Shown here: positions 52,979-62,464 of the stretch, in pieces
How positions within the stretch are numbered: the stretch's first letter is position 1
Layout of the letters: every line of letters starts with the position of its first letter
NCBI GenBank assembly: GCA_964426815.1
Contig: CAYRRZ010000001.1
Coordinates: 1 to 64,000 of the forward strand
Reading direction: 5' to 3'
Source of the DNA: JADZEJ01 sp964426815
GTDB taxonomy: Bacteria; Patescibacteriota; Patescibacteriia; 2-12-FULL-60-25
Length of the DNA: 64,000 nt
Made by a program: the position numbers and the translations under genes
The notes under the pieces: generated by a model
What the model saw: only the letters and a program-made list of their open reading frames with translations
Database searches by the model: none
What the model was told of the DNA's origin: nothing

Positions 52979-54861
52979 AGCGTTTTGTCTAACCAAGTCG
53001 CGAGGCTGTACAGCATCCATAAGCGATTTCCGTGATTTGCACCAGCTTCATTTTTTTCGAGCAAGTCTTTGACCGCCTCTGGTTTTGCGATCTGCAAGAG
53101 CGGACTTTGGGGATCCAGACAGCGATCAATAAATACTTGTTTCAATGGCCCACGAAACCAGGTAGCCAGTGGCACCTGGAAGCCACGCTTTGAGCGTTCA
53201 AGGACTTCATCCGGAACCACCCCCTTTAATGCTCGTTTTAGCAGTATTTTTGTTTTGCTGCCAGCGACCTTTTGTGCCAATGGCAAACCAAGCGCAAAAG
53301 TGACGAGATCTTGATCCAAGAATGGTGATCGAGCCTCCAAGCCAAAGCGCATCGTAGCGCGATCCATTTTGACATTCAAATCATCCGGAAGATAGGAAAG
53401 GAGATCAAAGGCGAGCGCTTGTGCCAAGATTGGCATCTCTCCACGTGAAGCACCTTCTCCAAATACTGAAACAAAATGTACTGCATCGGAGTTGGACGTT
53501 TGCTGTAAGAAGTCATCTTTAAAAACACGCTGAATATCGTGCGAATCGAAATAGGCACCCGTGAATAATTCGCCATAGGCTGAGCGTGGTTTTTGGCGTA
53601 GCGTTTCGATATAGCGACCCATGCGGACAATGTCAGCGTCTTGAAACCAGGTTCCAATTCGACGCATATTCTTTCCGGTCCACGCGCCAAAAATTGGCAG
53701 CTTCGCAATCTGTTCACCTCGCAATAAGTGCAAATATCGACGATATCCACCAAATAATTCATCTCCCCCATCACCCGTCAAAACAACTTTTACCTGCTTT
53801 GCGGTTTGCTCAGCTAATAACCACAAAGGTAAAGCCGATGAATCAGCATAAGGCGCATCATATTGCTGAATAACCTCATCCGCGACGCGGATCAAATCTT
53901 GCGGCTTGGCTACAAAAGCTGAATGGTCAGTTCCGAACTTTTTTGCGAGCTCGGCGGCCTGATCCCGTTCATCAAACTCGGCTTCTTCAAAACCCATGGT
54001 AAAGGTCTTGAGCGGCATTGCTTGTTGCTTTGCGGCATAGGCAACAATAGCCGCAGAATCAATGCCACCAGACAAAAATGCACCAACCGGAACATCGCTC
54101 GCTAAAAGTCGACGACGCACAGCCTGATCAAGCAGGTCGCGTACTTGTTTTTCACTATCTCCGCCTTTTCCAGATTGATCTTGAGAAACCGTACGTGGTT
54201 CAAGATAGGTCACTTGCTGCAACTCCCCTTTTGTATAAATCGCGTAGGTTCCTGGGAGCAATTGTTCAATTCCAGCGAAGCCTGTTTTTGGCGAAGGCAC
54301 ATATTGCAAACCCAAAAAGAGACGTACCGCATCCCAATCCGTTCGCGTCTCTTGCACCGCTTTCAATGCTTTTATTTCAGAAGCAAAATGCATCGATCCA
54401 TTTGATTGTTTTGAAAAAAACAGTGGTTTTTTTCCGATGTGATCACGCGCCAAAACCAGGGACTGGTTTTGCGTATCCCACAAGGCAAAAGCGAACATGC
54501 CTCGTAAGCGCTTCATGATCTCGATTCCCCAGATATGAAAACCCTGCACGATCACCTCGGTATCGGTCTGGGTATGAAAGGCCGCGCCCTGCTGTTCAAG
54601 CTCAGCACGCAATTCGCGGTAATTATAAATTTCGCCATTAAAGACAATCCAATAGCGACGAGAAACATCTGTCAGCGGCTGGGCGCCAGCTGGGCTCAAA
54701 TCAATGATAGACAGGCGACGATGTGCCAAACCACAACCCGGAAACAGCCGAATTCCTTCGGCATCCGGGCCACGATGCTGAATCGCCTGCTGCATGCGCC
54801 GAACCAAGCCCTCTTCTGGAGTGCTTCCGTCTCGAGTCACGATTCCGGCGATGCCGCACAT
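52975..54861 (-). CDS. AsnB-type glutamine amidotransferase, second copy
   Basis: 628 residues. MCGIAGIVTRDGS gives Cys2; HRRLSIIDLSPAGAQPL and FNGEIYNYRELR the glutaminase; FLSGGIDSAAIVAYA the PP-loop and LTGDGGDELFGGYRRYL the synthetase. It differs from the 40271 copy throughout and is closer to ordinary AsnB, so the two probably serve different substrates. It heads its operon, with TAGTAT six bases before the ATG. A sugar-carboxyl amidase or true asparagine synthetase would both fit. Confidence 0.88.
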   Translation of the reverse strand: MCGIAGIVTRDGSTPEEGLVRRMQQAIQHRGPDAEGIRLFPGCGLAHRRLSIIDLSPAGAQPLTDVSRRYWIVFNGEIYNYRELRAELEQQGAAFHTQTDTEVIVQGFHIWGIEIMKRLRGMFAFALWDTQNQSLVLARDHIGKKPLFFSKQSNGSMHFASEIKALKAVQETRTDWDAVRLFLGLQYVPSPKTGFAGIEQLLPGTYAIYTKGELQQVTYLEPRTVSQDQSGKGGDSEKQVRDLLDQAVRRRLLASDVPVGAFLSGGIDSAAIVAYAAKQQAMPLKTFTMGFEEAEFDERDQAAELAKKFGTDHSAFVAKPQDLIRVADEVIQQYDAPYADSSALPLWLLAEQTAKQVKVVLTGDGGDELFGGYRRYLHLLRGEQIAKLPIFGAWTGKNMRRIGTWFQDADIVRMGRYIETLRQKPRSAYGELFTGAYFDSHDIQRVFKDDFLQQTSNSDAVHFVSVFGEGASRGEMPILAQALAFDLLSYLPDDLNVKMDRATMRFGLEARSPFLDQDLVTFALGLPLAQKVAGSKTKILLKRALKGVVPDEVLERSKRGFQVPLATWFRGPLKQVFIDRCLDPQSPLLQIAKPEAVKDLLEKNEAGANHGNRLWMLYSLATWLDKTL

Positions 54862-54867
54862 ACAAAA

Positions 54868-54873
54868 ATACTA
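54868..54873 (-). promoter_or_regulatory. -10 of a putative leaderless promoter for the second asnB
   Basis: Minus-strand TAGTAT, six bases, ATG 54861. The 50-base divergent gap also serves the 54912 gene, for which TATGTT (54894-54899) is the best -10 candidate. Confidence 0.4.
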
Positions 54874-54911
54874 GACTGATTTGAATTATTCCCCTATGTT
54901 ATCCACATCGT

Positions 54912-56066
54912 ATGCCGAATGCCAAACGAATCCTGTTTATTGTAACCCAAGCGCATTGGGGTGGAGTTCAGTCATTTTTAGTGCGCTTTGCGGCCCAGAT
55001 GCAAAAAGAGGGTCATAGCGTGCTGTTAGCAGCAGCTGGCGAAGGCGCCCTGTGGGACATGGCTCTCCAAGCAGGGGTCCCAACGCATCGACTTCAAAAG
55101 CTCACTCGCGACATTCAACCGCTTCGGGACTATGCCGCATACCAAGAGCTAATGGCACTGTATCACCGTTTTAACCCAGACGCGATTCATTTAAATAGCT
55201 CCAAAATTGGCATCTTGGGTGCTATAGCAGCCCAGTCATTCCGCAAGCAAAAACCTGATACGCGCGTAGTGTACCGAATTGGCGGCTGGTCTTTTTTGGA
55301 ACCCGTGAGCTCCATCAAGAAATGGCTCTATCTTAAAGCCGAGCAATGGACCGCTGGGTATAAAGACATCATCTTAACGGTTCATCCAGGTGACGAAAAA
55401 CTCGCCAATGAACTTGGGATCAAGCCTCGACTTGGCGTACGGACGGCAGTTAATGGTCTTGAAGTCGATCTTTTTCAAAGCCAATTACTTGATCGCGAAA
55501 CAGCCCGAGCCGAGCTTGGACTTTCAAAAGATCTTTTTGTTTTTGGATTGGTTTCAAATGCCTATGCAACCAAGGGCCTCATCCCCTTTCTTCAAGACAT
55601 CGATTCGTTTCTTTCAACCCATCTCCAGGCTTGCATCTGCATTTTAGGTGATGGGCCTCAATTTGCTGAATTGCAACAGATCCAACAGTCATCACCGTTT
55701 CGTGATCGGATTTTTTTACTTGGTCAAAAAGCTCAAGCAATTCGTCTGTATCGTGCATTTGATACCTTTGTTCTTCCATCAAAAAAAGAAGGTATGCCTT
55801 GGGCCTTACTTGAAGCTATGGCAAGCGGACTCCCGTGCATCGCTACCGATGTAGGCGCTTGCGCCTGGATGCTGACGGGTGGTGATCAGCCAAGTGGAAT
55901 CATCGTGGCAAAAGACCAATCTCTTCAACTCCATGAAGCGATGCATCGCCTTATGAATCAGAACGAGCTATGCACGCAACTCGGTAACGAAGCTCAAAAA
56001 CAAATCCGCTCCCGTTTTAGCTGGGAGCGGACTGTTGAAGCTAATCGGACTGCGCTTTTAGACTAA
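54912..56066 (+). CDS. GT4-family glycosyltransferase
   Basis: 384 residues. ILFIVTQAHWGGVQSFLVRF opens the N-domain; IHLNSSKIGILGAIAAQSF and VVYRIGGWSFLEP line the acceptor side; FGLVSNAYATKGLIPFLQDI and LPSKKEGMPWALLEAMASG (E-x7-E) are the donor half. Good GT4 length. It is monocistronic and its stop overlaps the convergent ligase gene by 4 bases. Function in chain extension assumed. Confidence 0.9.
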   Translation: MPNAKRILFIVTQAHWGGVQSFLVRFAAQMQKEGHSVLLAAAGEGALWDMALQAGVPTHRLQKLTRDIQPLRDYAAYQELMALYHRFNPDAIHLNSSKIGILGAIAAQSFRKQKPDTRVVYRIGGWSFLEPVSSIKKWLYLKAEQWTAGYKDIILTVHPGDEKLANELGIKPRLGVRTAVNGLEVDLFQSQLLDRETARAELGLSKDLFVFGLVSNAYATKGLIPFLQDIDSFLSTHLQACICILGDGPQFAELQQIQQSSPFRDRIFLLGQKAQAIRLYRAFDTFVLPSKKEGMPWALLEAMASGLPCIATDVGACAWMLTGGDQPSGIIVAKDQSLQLHEAMHRLMNQNELCTQLGNEAQKQIRSRFSWERTVEANRTALLD

Positions 56067-58453
56067 CGGCGCATGCGAGGGCCGGCCGATGAGTCACTCG
56101 AAGTCGCAATTGAAGCTGCTGGAACGGGAGCGGTTGCCTCTGGTGCTTTTGATGTGGTGGTTGGCACCGGAGCAGTTGTGGTCACATTTGTTGTTAACAT
56201 CAATGCATCGTTGATACTGGTCGCTGAACCATTTTGAAGCGGCGTAAAGCGTATAGCCAATGTCGGATCAGCCTTGATAAGCGCTTGCAGCAACTGATTT
56301 CTTTCTTGAATCAAGCCAAGTTTTTCAGCAGATCGCGCGATGTCTAAGTAGAGCGGAGCTGTTCCATTCGACAAAGTCGAAAGTGTTGCCATCATCGTCT
56401 TAAAGCCATCTACATCCCCTACCGTAGAAAATGCGATCGCCAAAGCGGTTGCCTCACGCACATCCTTTGGGGCATATGGCGCCTTTACCTTGACTGATTG
56501 CGCAACTAATTTTGCACCTAGATCCATTTGCCCAAGATCAAACATTTGGGTCAAGCCGGCATACCACAAGCTCTCACCCACCTCTGAATCGAGCTCGGCT
56601 GCTTTTTTGAAGACATCAAAGGCCTGCTGTTTTTTCCCTTGTTCAAGATACAAACGAGCGAGACTAAAATACAGCTGCTGACGCGTCGGACTCGTTTCAA
56701 TTGACTTGAGATATTCTTTTTCAGCTAAAGCTGCATCTTCTGGTACGGACTTGGCAAATGTCTGCAAGAAACGCGCATAGATAAAATGCGGATGGGTATT
56801 GTTTGGATGCTCAGCAAGATGTCTTTCCGTAACATCCTTTACCAAGGCATACCATTCTTTCCAGATTGGAACTTTGCCTAAGGCATTCGCGTCCACGATC
56901 GACATTAAATTGCGTGATTGCAAGAATGTCTGCTCATCCAAATATGGCGTCGGCATAGATGCCGCCTGCTTAGCCAAATCAAACGACTGTTGTAATAATC
57001 CAGCAGCAAAATAATTATTCGACTGAATCGTGATTCGCGAAATACGAAACGGAACAACCGAATATCGCCATACAATCACCAAAGCGATCAACTGAACGGC
57101 TGAAAAAGCATAGATTGGAAAAGTCTTCCCCTTTTCGGTATCAGCTTTGATCTCCTCTTTTTCTTTTTTGCCAACAAATTCTCCCGAAGTTGAGGCGATG
57201 ATAAAGGCATACATGAAGAAGCTCATGGTAAAGCCCGCCGGCTGATCAAACACAAACAGATTTTGAACAAAATAAGCCACCGGCAAAGCCGTTAAGACGC
57301 TCGCAAATGGCGCATCAATCCAGCCCTTGCGATACGCGCGAAACACGCTGTAAAACAAAGCTCCCCAGATAGAAGTATAGGTCAAAATACCGAGGAGGCC
57401 AGTCATAGCCAAGGTATCCATCACCGTATTGTGCGCGCGGTCAAACCAGGTTTCATAATACCCAAAACGAAGAGACTCTGGATTGTATTTTTTATTGAAG
57501 AGAATATGAAAATTATCATATCCCCAACCAGTCAGCGGACGCTCAAGAAATCCATTCCAGGCGATCTTCCACGCAATAAAGCGCGTCTCTGTCGTGGCGC
57601 GTAGATCCAACAAACGATACATTGGCGTTTCTTTAATAAATGGCTGCTCCTTTAGGGTATAGGCGACGCCATAGAGCGAAAAGAAAGCTACCACGGCAAT
57701 CATTACACCAGCTTTTGCTTTTCTGTTTTTACTCAGAAGGACCCACATTCCACCAAAGGCAACGATGCCCACAGCTAAGCCAAGTAAGGCACCACGCGAT
57801 TGTGCGACCATAAAAGCGCCCGCATCAAATAGCAGCGCCAAGCCAAGTAAAATGCGTACGGTTTTAGATTCGGTCTTCATCCACAACAAGGCGATCAGAA
57901 AGAAGCTAAAAATCTGATACCCAGCCATGTAAATTGGATTATCAAGCAAACCTCCAACACGTGGACCAGCTTGAAACAGCAGTAATTTTGGAAATGGGAT
58001 TTGCAATAAGGCAACGCAAGCCATGAAAACCGATAACACAATTTGATATCCCAAAATCTTTTTCCATTGATCCCAGGTTTTGAGCACCGACACCAACATG
58101 GTCATCCACAAGAAAAAATGCAAAACCGTAAACAGACCATTCATGCGCTCTTGATTCCCCCACCAGGCACGCAGTGGATCAATCGCAAATACAACAGAGA
58201 GCCCGATTGCGAGGAAGTAGGCAAAAATAGCTCCATAAAGCGGCTTCCAGCGTGGCCGATATTTTGGCTCCATCCAGGCTAAAGCGGCATAGGCCGGGAA
58301 AGTTAACCCAATCAAAACCTGAAAGAAAATCAGTTTTGAAAAAACGAATGGGAAAATAACCACTGGAATAAACACCAGCGGAAGCAAGAGGCCTCCATAG
58401 ATTCCGATATAGGAAATCCCTTTTAGCCAACGAAGAATATCGGTGCGTTTCAT
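56063..58453 (-). CDS. O-antigen ligase/polymerase (Wzy_C family) with TPR domain
   Basis: 796 residues. The first 430 or so contain about 12 membrane segments with FIAWKIAWNGFLERPLTGWG and FDRAHNTVMDTLAMTGLLG, the Arg and His positions of WaaL/Wzy-type enzymes. Residues about 560-720 form TPR-like helical pairs (LYFSLARLYLEQGKKQQAF, ESLWYAGLTQMFDLGQ). The last 45 residues are rich in Thr, Ala, Pro and Ser. ATG 58453 opens MKRTDILRW at the first helix; the longer frame crosses the terminator at 58502. It should join or transfer finished chains on the outer face; the TPR part may grip the S-layer protein. Confidence 0.88.
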   Translation of the reverse strand: MKRTDILRWLKGISYIGIYGGLLLPLVFIPVVIFPFVFSKLIFFQVLIGLTFPAYAALAWMEPKYRPRWKPLYGAIFAYFLAIGLSVVFAIDPLRAWWGNQERMNGLFTVLHFFLWMTMLVSVLKTWDQWKKILGYQIVLSVFMACVALLQIPFPKLLLFQAGPRVGGLLDNPIYMAGYQIFSFFLIALLWMKTESKTVRILLGLALLFDAGAFMVAQSRGALLGLAVGIVAFGGMWVLLSKNRKAKAGVMIAVVAFFSLYGVAYTLKEQPFIKETPMYRLLDLRATTETRFIAWKIAWNGFLERPLTGWGYDNFHILFNKKYNPESLRFGYYETWFDRAHNTVMDTLAMTGLLGILTYTSIWGALFYSVFRAYRKGWIDAPFASVLTALPVAYFVQNLFVFDQPAGFTMSFFMYAFIIASTSGEFVGKKEKEEIKADTEKGKTFPIYAFSAVQLIALVIVWRYSVVPFRISRITIQSNNYFAAGLLQQSFDLAKQAASMPTPYLDEQTFLQSRNLMSIVDANALGKVPIWKEWYALVKDVTERHLAEHPNNTHPHFIYARFLQTFAKSVPEDAALAEKEYLKSIETSPTRQQLYFSLARLYLEQGKKQQAFDVFKKAAELDSEVGESLWYAGLTQMFDLGQMDLGAKLVAQSVKVKAPYAPKDVREATALAIAFSTVGDVDGFKTMMATLSTLSNGTAPLYLDIARSAEKLGLIQERNQLLQALIKADPTLAIRFTPLQNGSATSINDALMLTTNVTTTAPVPTTTSKAPEATAPVPAASIATSSDSSAGPRMRR

Positions 58454-58501
58454 AGATACAGCACAGGATACTACAGATGCAGCCAAAATACCTCTCCTAA
58501 A

Positions 58502-58529
58502 CCAAAAAGCCCCTTGCGGGGCTTTTTGG
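58502..58529 (-). terminator. Rho-independent terminator of the S-layer-like gene
   Basis: A twelve-pair perfect stem (CCAAAAAGCCCC/GGGGCTTTTTGG) with a four-base loop, followed on the minus strand by further T. It lies 53 bases after the stop of the 58582 gene and insulates the ligase gene. Confidence 0.85.
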
Positions 58530-58581
58530 GAGTCTCTGCGAGAATCTCTTTGCTTTCCACCGAAGTGGTTAGACAAAGCTA

Positions 58582-61500
58582 TTACAAGCTGAGGGTCTGC
58601 GATTGTGACAAGTCTTGGACGTACACATCGTTGGTCCAGTCACGAGACGTCTGGTTTGCAGACGAGTGTGGGACTTCAGAGTTGTCAGACCAGACGAATG
58701 TACCGACTGAACCAGCAGCACCGGAAGGGGTGACAGCTGTGTCAATGTGGTAGATGTTGGCACTTGCCGTCGACAAGACACCAGAGGTGACACTGCGGAC
58801 GAGGTAACCAGTCACAATTGGATTTGCTGTGTTGCGGTAGAAGGACAAAGTCACGTTCTGACCGGAAGTTGAACCAGACACAGTTGCGTGCAAGGTGTAA
58901 ACGTTACCGGAGCCAGAGATAACTTCTTCTTGACCTTCAGCCATAGCCACAACGATGTAGCCAGTCGTAGAAGCAGCGGCGAGGGTGCCAGACTTCAAGT
59001 CAACACCGACATCGGAGGTGACATTGTAGTTAGCGACATCCAAGTCCGTAGCACCACGGCGCAAGCGGAAGTTCTGCAATGAAGTAGCGGAGGTCTTCGA
59101 GTATTGGAAGACAACTTGCTTCATAGCAACGGAGCCGGCGCTGTCAGCAGCAACCTGGAACTTCATGAGGTCCTGGTCGATGTTAGCAAGCGTTGTGGAC
59201 GAGAGCGATTGCTTCGTCACGATAGGCTGCGTCTTGCGAAGCACCATACCGTTACCATGAGCGACACCAGCGGAGGCAGCGTAAACGCGTTCACCGGAAG
59301 CGGCACCAATAGCACGGATGTTGAGTTTCGCTGCGTAGTTCGCATCCCATTCACCCGTCACAATGCTGTTGTTCAAACCAGCAGCTGGGACGTGGCCAGA
59401 GCGAGCGACACCAGTCGTTGCACCGTTGACCGTGGAAGAAGCTTGAGTAGAACCAAGCTTGACCCACACCTGGAATTGGACGGAACCATCCTTAGGAACA
59501 ACGATCTTATTGGCCGTGAGGTCAATATCCTTGGTACCCGTAGCGCCAGATGGGAAGACATCCTGACCCTTCACAGCGCCGTTTGAGGCGATTGCGACGG
59601 CAGAGAAGTCTGCATTGTCACCAGAGTTACCACCAGTTGAAGAAGCGAGGACCGCGATGCGATCGAGTTCGACATCTTCGTACTGAGCCGTTGCCTTATA
59701 TTGAGCAAATGGCATCCAAGCATCCTTACCGCCAACCGCAATGTTAGACACTGGGTGTGAGTCGGCTTGGACAGTCAAAGTACCGCTGTTCAAGATTGTT
59801 TGGACAACAGCTGGGGAAGCACCAGTAGCTTGGTTCGTCACTGACGAAGACAAGGTTGGAGTAACCGTGTTGGAGTCCTGGTCTTGCGAGTCAACGTCAG
59901 CTGAAGAAGCGACACCGACCGACACGCGGTCAAATGGAGCAANNNNNNNNNNNNNNNNNNNNNNNNNNNNNNNNNNNNNNNNNNNNNNNNNNNNNNNNNN
60001 NNNNNNNNNNNNNNNNNNNNNNNNNNNNNNNNNNNNNNNNNNAACATTCTGTTGCTTCTTAACAAGCGTACCGGACACTGGGTTTGAAGCGAGAGCGATG
60101 TCGAGGTTGGAAGCCTTCACTGTCTGGGCATTACCCGTAACAGCGGAGTTTGGAACAACCTTCGAAACGTCCAACGATTCACCAGTTGAAACGACCTTAA
60201 TGTCGCCCGAGGAGAATGCAGAGAAGTTGACTTGGTAAGCACATGCGCCGTCCAAGAACGTGTCTCCACCGTCCTGCGAGTTAGACAAGTCGGCGACAAC
60301 AGCGAGGTTCATGGTTTGAGCCGCGTTGATGAAGAACGAGTCGTTGAAAGTGATGGTTTCAGAAGTAGAAACGGAAGAACCAGTTTCCTTAGGACCCATG
60401 ACGGTTGCGCCAGTGTCCATATTCTTCACCTTGATGGAACGGAAGTACTTCGTACCGCTCGTACCAACCACCTTACAAGAAGCAGCGGAACCAGCAGTCT
60501 TCGTCAAAGTAAAGACGAGCTTGCGGATTTCGAGTTGGTTGTCTGGTGAGGTCAAAGCGAACTTGTAGAGAGGAACTGCCAATTGGCCCTTGGCAATGTT
60601 CTGCGTAGCAGGACCATTGTAAGAGTTGGTCAATTGACCACCTTGTGTGGTGACTTCAACGTAGTTCGAAGCAGAGCCGTCGAAGTTAGCTGAAGAACCA
60701 GTACAAGCAGTGGAAGAGCTTTCAATACAGATGGAAGCACCCGTGTTGAACTTCTTGTCCATAGCGTTGACATCCGTCGTGTACTCAACGTACGTGCGGA
60801 TGGTGCGGCCTGCGCGGCCACCGACAGTTGCCTTCAAAGAGAAGACCTTCGTCGTGCCATTACCCATGAAGTATGGGGTGGCGAACTTCAACACAATGCG
60901 GCCGTTTGAAGCAACGCCAGAAGCTGTAGCAACCTTGGTCGCGCCCTGGTAGAGCTCGAGGTTGGTCAAGTCTGAGTTGTTCACGGAACCTGCTTGGTAA
61001 AGGGTCACCTGGTTCAATTCAATGTCGTTGGTGTTAGCCGTGACCTTGAAGTTTGAAATTTCTGCCATCTGAGCACCAATGTTTGGGTTCGATGGAGTGA
61101 TGCCCTTTTGGACGTCCACGCGGGCGGAAGATTCCGTACCGACAGTGAAGACGTTACCGCGGACTGGGAATGAACCAGCAACCGTCGAGTTGCCTGAAAC
61201 GACCACCGAAGCGGCGTCAGTCAATTGGAAGGAGTGTTGGCCACCAGTTGCGCTTGGGGAAGAGAAGTCGCCGTAAATGAAGACGGACTTCGTCATACCA
61301 GCGTCAACCATCACGTTGAGCGAGTTGAACTCGACAACGTTGGTCTGCGAGTTGATAGAGCGGCCCGTCGTGAGACGTAAACCGTCCTGGTCATACAAGT
61401 AGACATTTGAGAAGTCAGAAGTTGAACCGACGCCGATGCGCGTAAAGCGAAGACCATTGACGGTCACGCCGTTCGAGCCAGCAGTCAAGTTAACCTTGAC

Positions 61501-62292
61501 GAGCTTCACGGATGAAGCGTTCTTGGTCACCGTCATGCCAGCTGGCGTGTCGGATGCCAAAGAAACAGTGAGGTTACCACCGACTGGAGTTGCCGTGGTG
61601 GAAACAGCGTCAGCCAACCAAGCCTCGCGGCCAGTGACATCAGAACCGTTACCATAGACAACTGTCGTGGTGATCACGTCAGCCATGTTGAGGCCGTTCG
61701 CAGCGAATGCTGAGTCAGACGCAAACTTGCGCTTGACACCGCCCTGAATCACGTAAAGTGTTGGGTCGTTAGCATACTTAACGAGCGTACCGTCTGGGTG
61801 GACCATCGTCGAAACGGATGAGCCGACCGTGTAGTTGACAAAGAATGCATCAGGAACGTCGATGACGCGCTGAGCCCAGTTGTCGCCGAAGAGGCCCTTC
61901 GCGACCGCTTCAGATTCGACCCAGTGCAAGACGCCCCAGTTGGTGACGGCATACACCTTAGGATCGGTGGTGATCTTAACAAGTTTCGTACCAGCGCGTT
62001 CTGTGACGTTGCCGCCAATCATGATCGCAGCCAATTCAGAATCAGTGATCATTTTCACTGAGTTGAAGTTTTGGTACCAGGAGAAGTAGGTCTTCTCATT
62101 TGGGAACACGTAACGCTTACCATCAGCAGCGTAGTAATACACAGCTGGGCCTGACGCCTTAATGAGGTCACCCGCCGAGAGTGTGGCAGCGGAAGCGACG
62201 CCTGGAAGGGCGAGCGTACCGGCACCGACAGACCAGGCAATGGTCGTCAGGGAGACGAACGTGGAAAAAGCTTTCTTTAAGTTGGTTGCCAT
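58582..62292 (-). CDS. S-layer-like secreted surface protein (interrupted by gap)
   Basis: About 1236 residues, assuming the gap keeps frame (750 before, 453 after). A signal peptide ends ALPGVASAA. Three similar units follow at about residues 50-205, of the form YxxxxGxxxxF: VYYYAADGKRYVFPNEKTYF, VYAVTNWGVLHWVES and TLYVIQGGVKRKFASDSAF, seen in Patescibacteria surface proteins. The rest is beta-rich with many Thr, Ser, Val and Gly. Lys is mostly AAG, Phe TTC, Tyr TAC and Asn AAC, unlike its neighbours, implying very high expression. No sortase motif or C-terminal membrane anchor is visible. Gene ends at a strong terminator; leader described separately. Confidence 0.8.
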   Translation of the reverse strand: MATNLKKAFSTFVSLTTIAWSVGAGTLALPGVASAATLSAGDLIKASGPAVYYYAADGKRYVFPNEKTYFSWYQNFNSVKMITDSELAAIMIGGNVTERAGTKLVKITTDPKVYAVTNWGVLHWVESEAVAKGLFGDNWAQRVIDVPDAFFVNYTVGSSVSTMVHPDGTLVKYANDPTLYVIQGGVKRKFASDSAFAANGLNMADVITTTVVYGNGSDVTGREAWLADAVSTTATPVGGNLTVSLASDTPAGMTVTKNASSVKLVKVNLTAGSNGVTVNGLRFTRIGVGSTSDFSNVYLYDQDGLRLTTGRSINSQTNVVEFNSLNVMVDAGMTKSVFIYGDFSSPSATGGQHSFQLTDAASVVVSGNSTVAGSFPVRGNVFTVGTESSARVDVQKGITPSNPNIGAQMAEISNFKVTANTNDIELNQVTLYQAGSVNNSDLTNLELYQGATKVATASGVASNGRIVLKFATPYFMGNGTTKVFSLKATVGGRAGRTIRTYVEYTTDVNAMDKKFNTGASICIESSSTACTGSSANFDGSASNYVEVTTQGGQLTNSYNGPATQNIAKGQLAVPLYKFALTSPDNQLEIRKLVFTLTKTAGSAASCKVVGTSGTKYFRSIKVKNMDTGATVMGPKETGSSVSTSETITFNDSFFINAAQTMNLAVVADLSNSQDGGDTFLDGACAYQVNFSAFSSGDIKVVSTGESLDVSKVVPNSAVTGNAQTVKASNLDIALASNPVSGTLVKKQQNVXXXXXXXXXXXXXXXXXXXXXXXXXXXXXXXXXXAPFDRVSVGVASSADVDSQDQDSNTVTPTLSSSVTNQATGASPAVVQTILNSGTLTVQADSHPVSNIAVGGKDAWMPFAQYKATAQYEDVELDRIAVLASSTGGNSGDNADFSAVAIASNGAVKGQDVFPSGATGTKDIDLTANKIVVPKDGSVQFQVWVKLGSTQASSTVNGATTGVARSGHVPAAGLNNSIVTGEWDANYAAKLNIRAIGAASGERVYAASAGVAHGNGMVLRKTQPIVTKQSLSSTTLANIDQDLMKFQVAADSAGSVAMKQVVFQYSKTSATSLQNFRLRRGATDLDVANYNVTSDVGVDLKSGTLAAASTTGYIVVAMAEGQEEVISGSGNVYTLHATVSGSTSGQNVTLSFYRNTANPIVTGYLVRSVTSGVLSTASANIYHIDTAVTPSGAAGSVGTFVWSDNSEVPHSSANQTSRDWTNDVYVQDLSQSQTLSL
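59943..60042. other. Assembly gap (100 N) inside the S-layer-like gene
   Basis: 100 N within the coding sequence. The frame is continuous on both sides as written, but true size is unknown, so residues 751-783 and possibly more are missing. Confidence 0.99.
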
Positions 62293-62296
62293 AGGA

Positions 62297-62310
62297 ACCC
62301 GTAAACGGGT
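62297..62310 (-). promoter_or_regulatory. Hairpin at the ribosome-binding position of the S-layer-like gene
   Basis: Minus-strand ACCCGTTTACGGGT forms a five-pair stem with a four-base loop ending four bases before ATG 62292, where a Shine-Dalgarno site would sit. No SD-like purine run exists. It may gate translation. Confidence 0.5.
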
Positions 62311-62389
62311 GTGTGGTACTTCACTGATCCCTAAATGGAATCGAGCGAAGCAAATGTTGTTGTTTTTGTTGATAAAGTTACGACTTCCG

Positions 62390-62405
62390 CCTCAGCAAGC
62401 TGAGG
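62390..62405 (-). promoter_or_regulatory. CUUG-tetraloop hairpin in the leader
   Basis: Minus-strand CCTCAGCTTGCTGAGG folds as six pairs closed by a CUUG loop, a very stable type. It lies about 100 bases before the start and could stabilise the message or mark its 5' end. Confidence 0.45.
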
Positions 62406-62464
62406 GTTCGACCTTTAAGGAAGGCGTTGGCGAGGATTGAAACGAGCGGGCGCTGGAGTGACAC

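Noticed and set aside
51668..53020. One 450-residue gene spanning the gap
   Set aside because: The two sides belong to different families (epimerase and GT4-like); the frame continues only because 100 N happens to fit.
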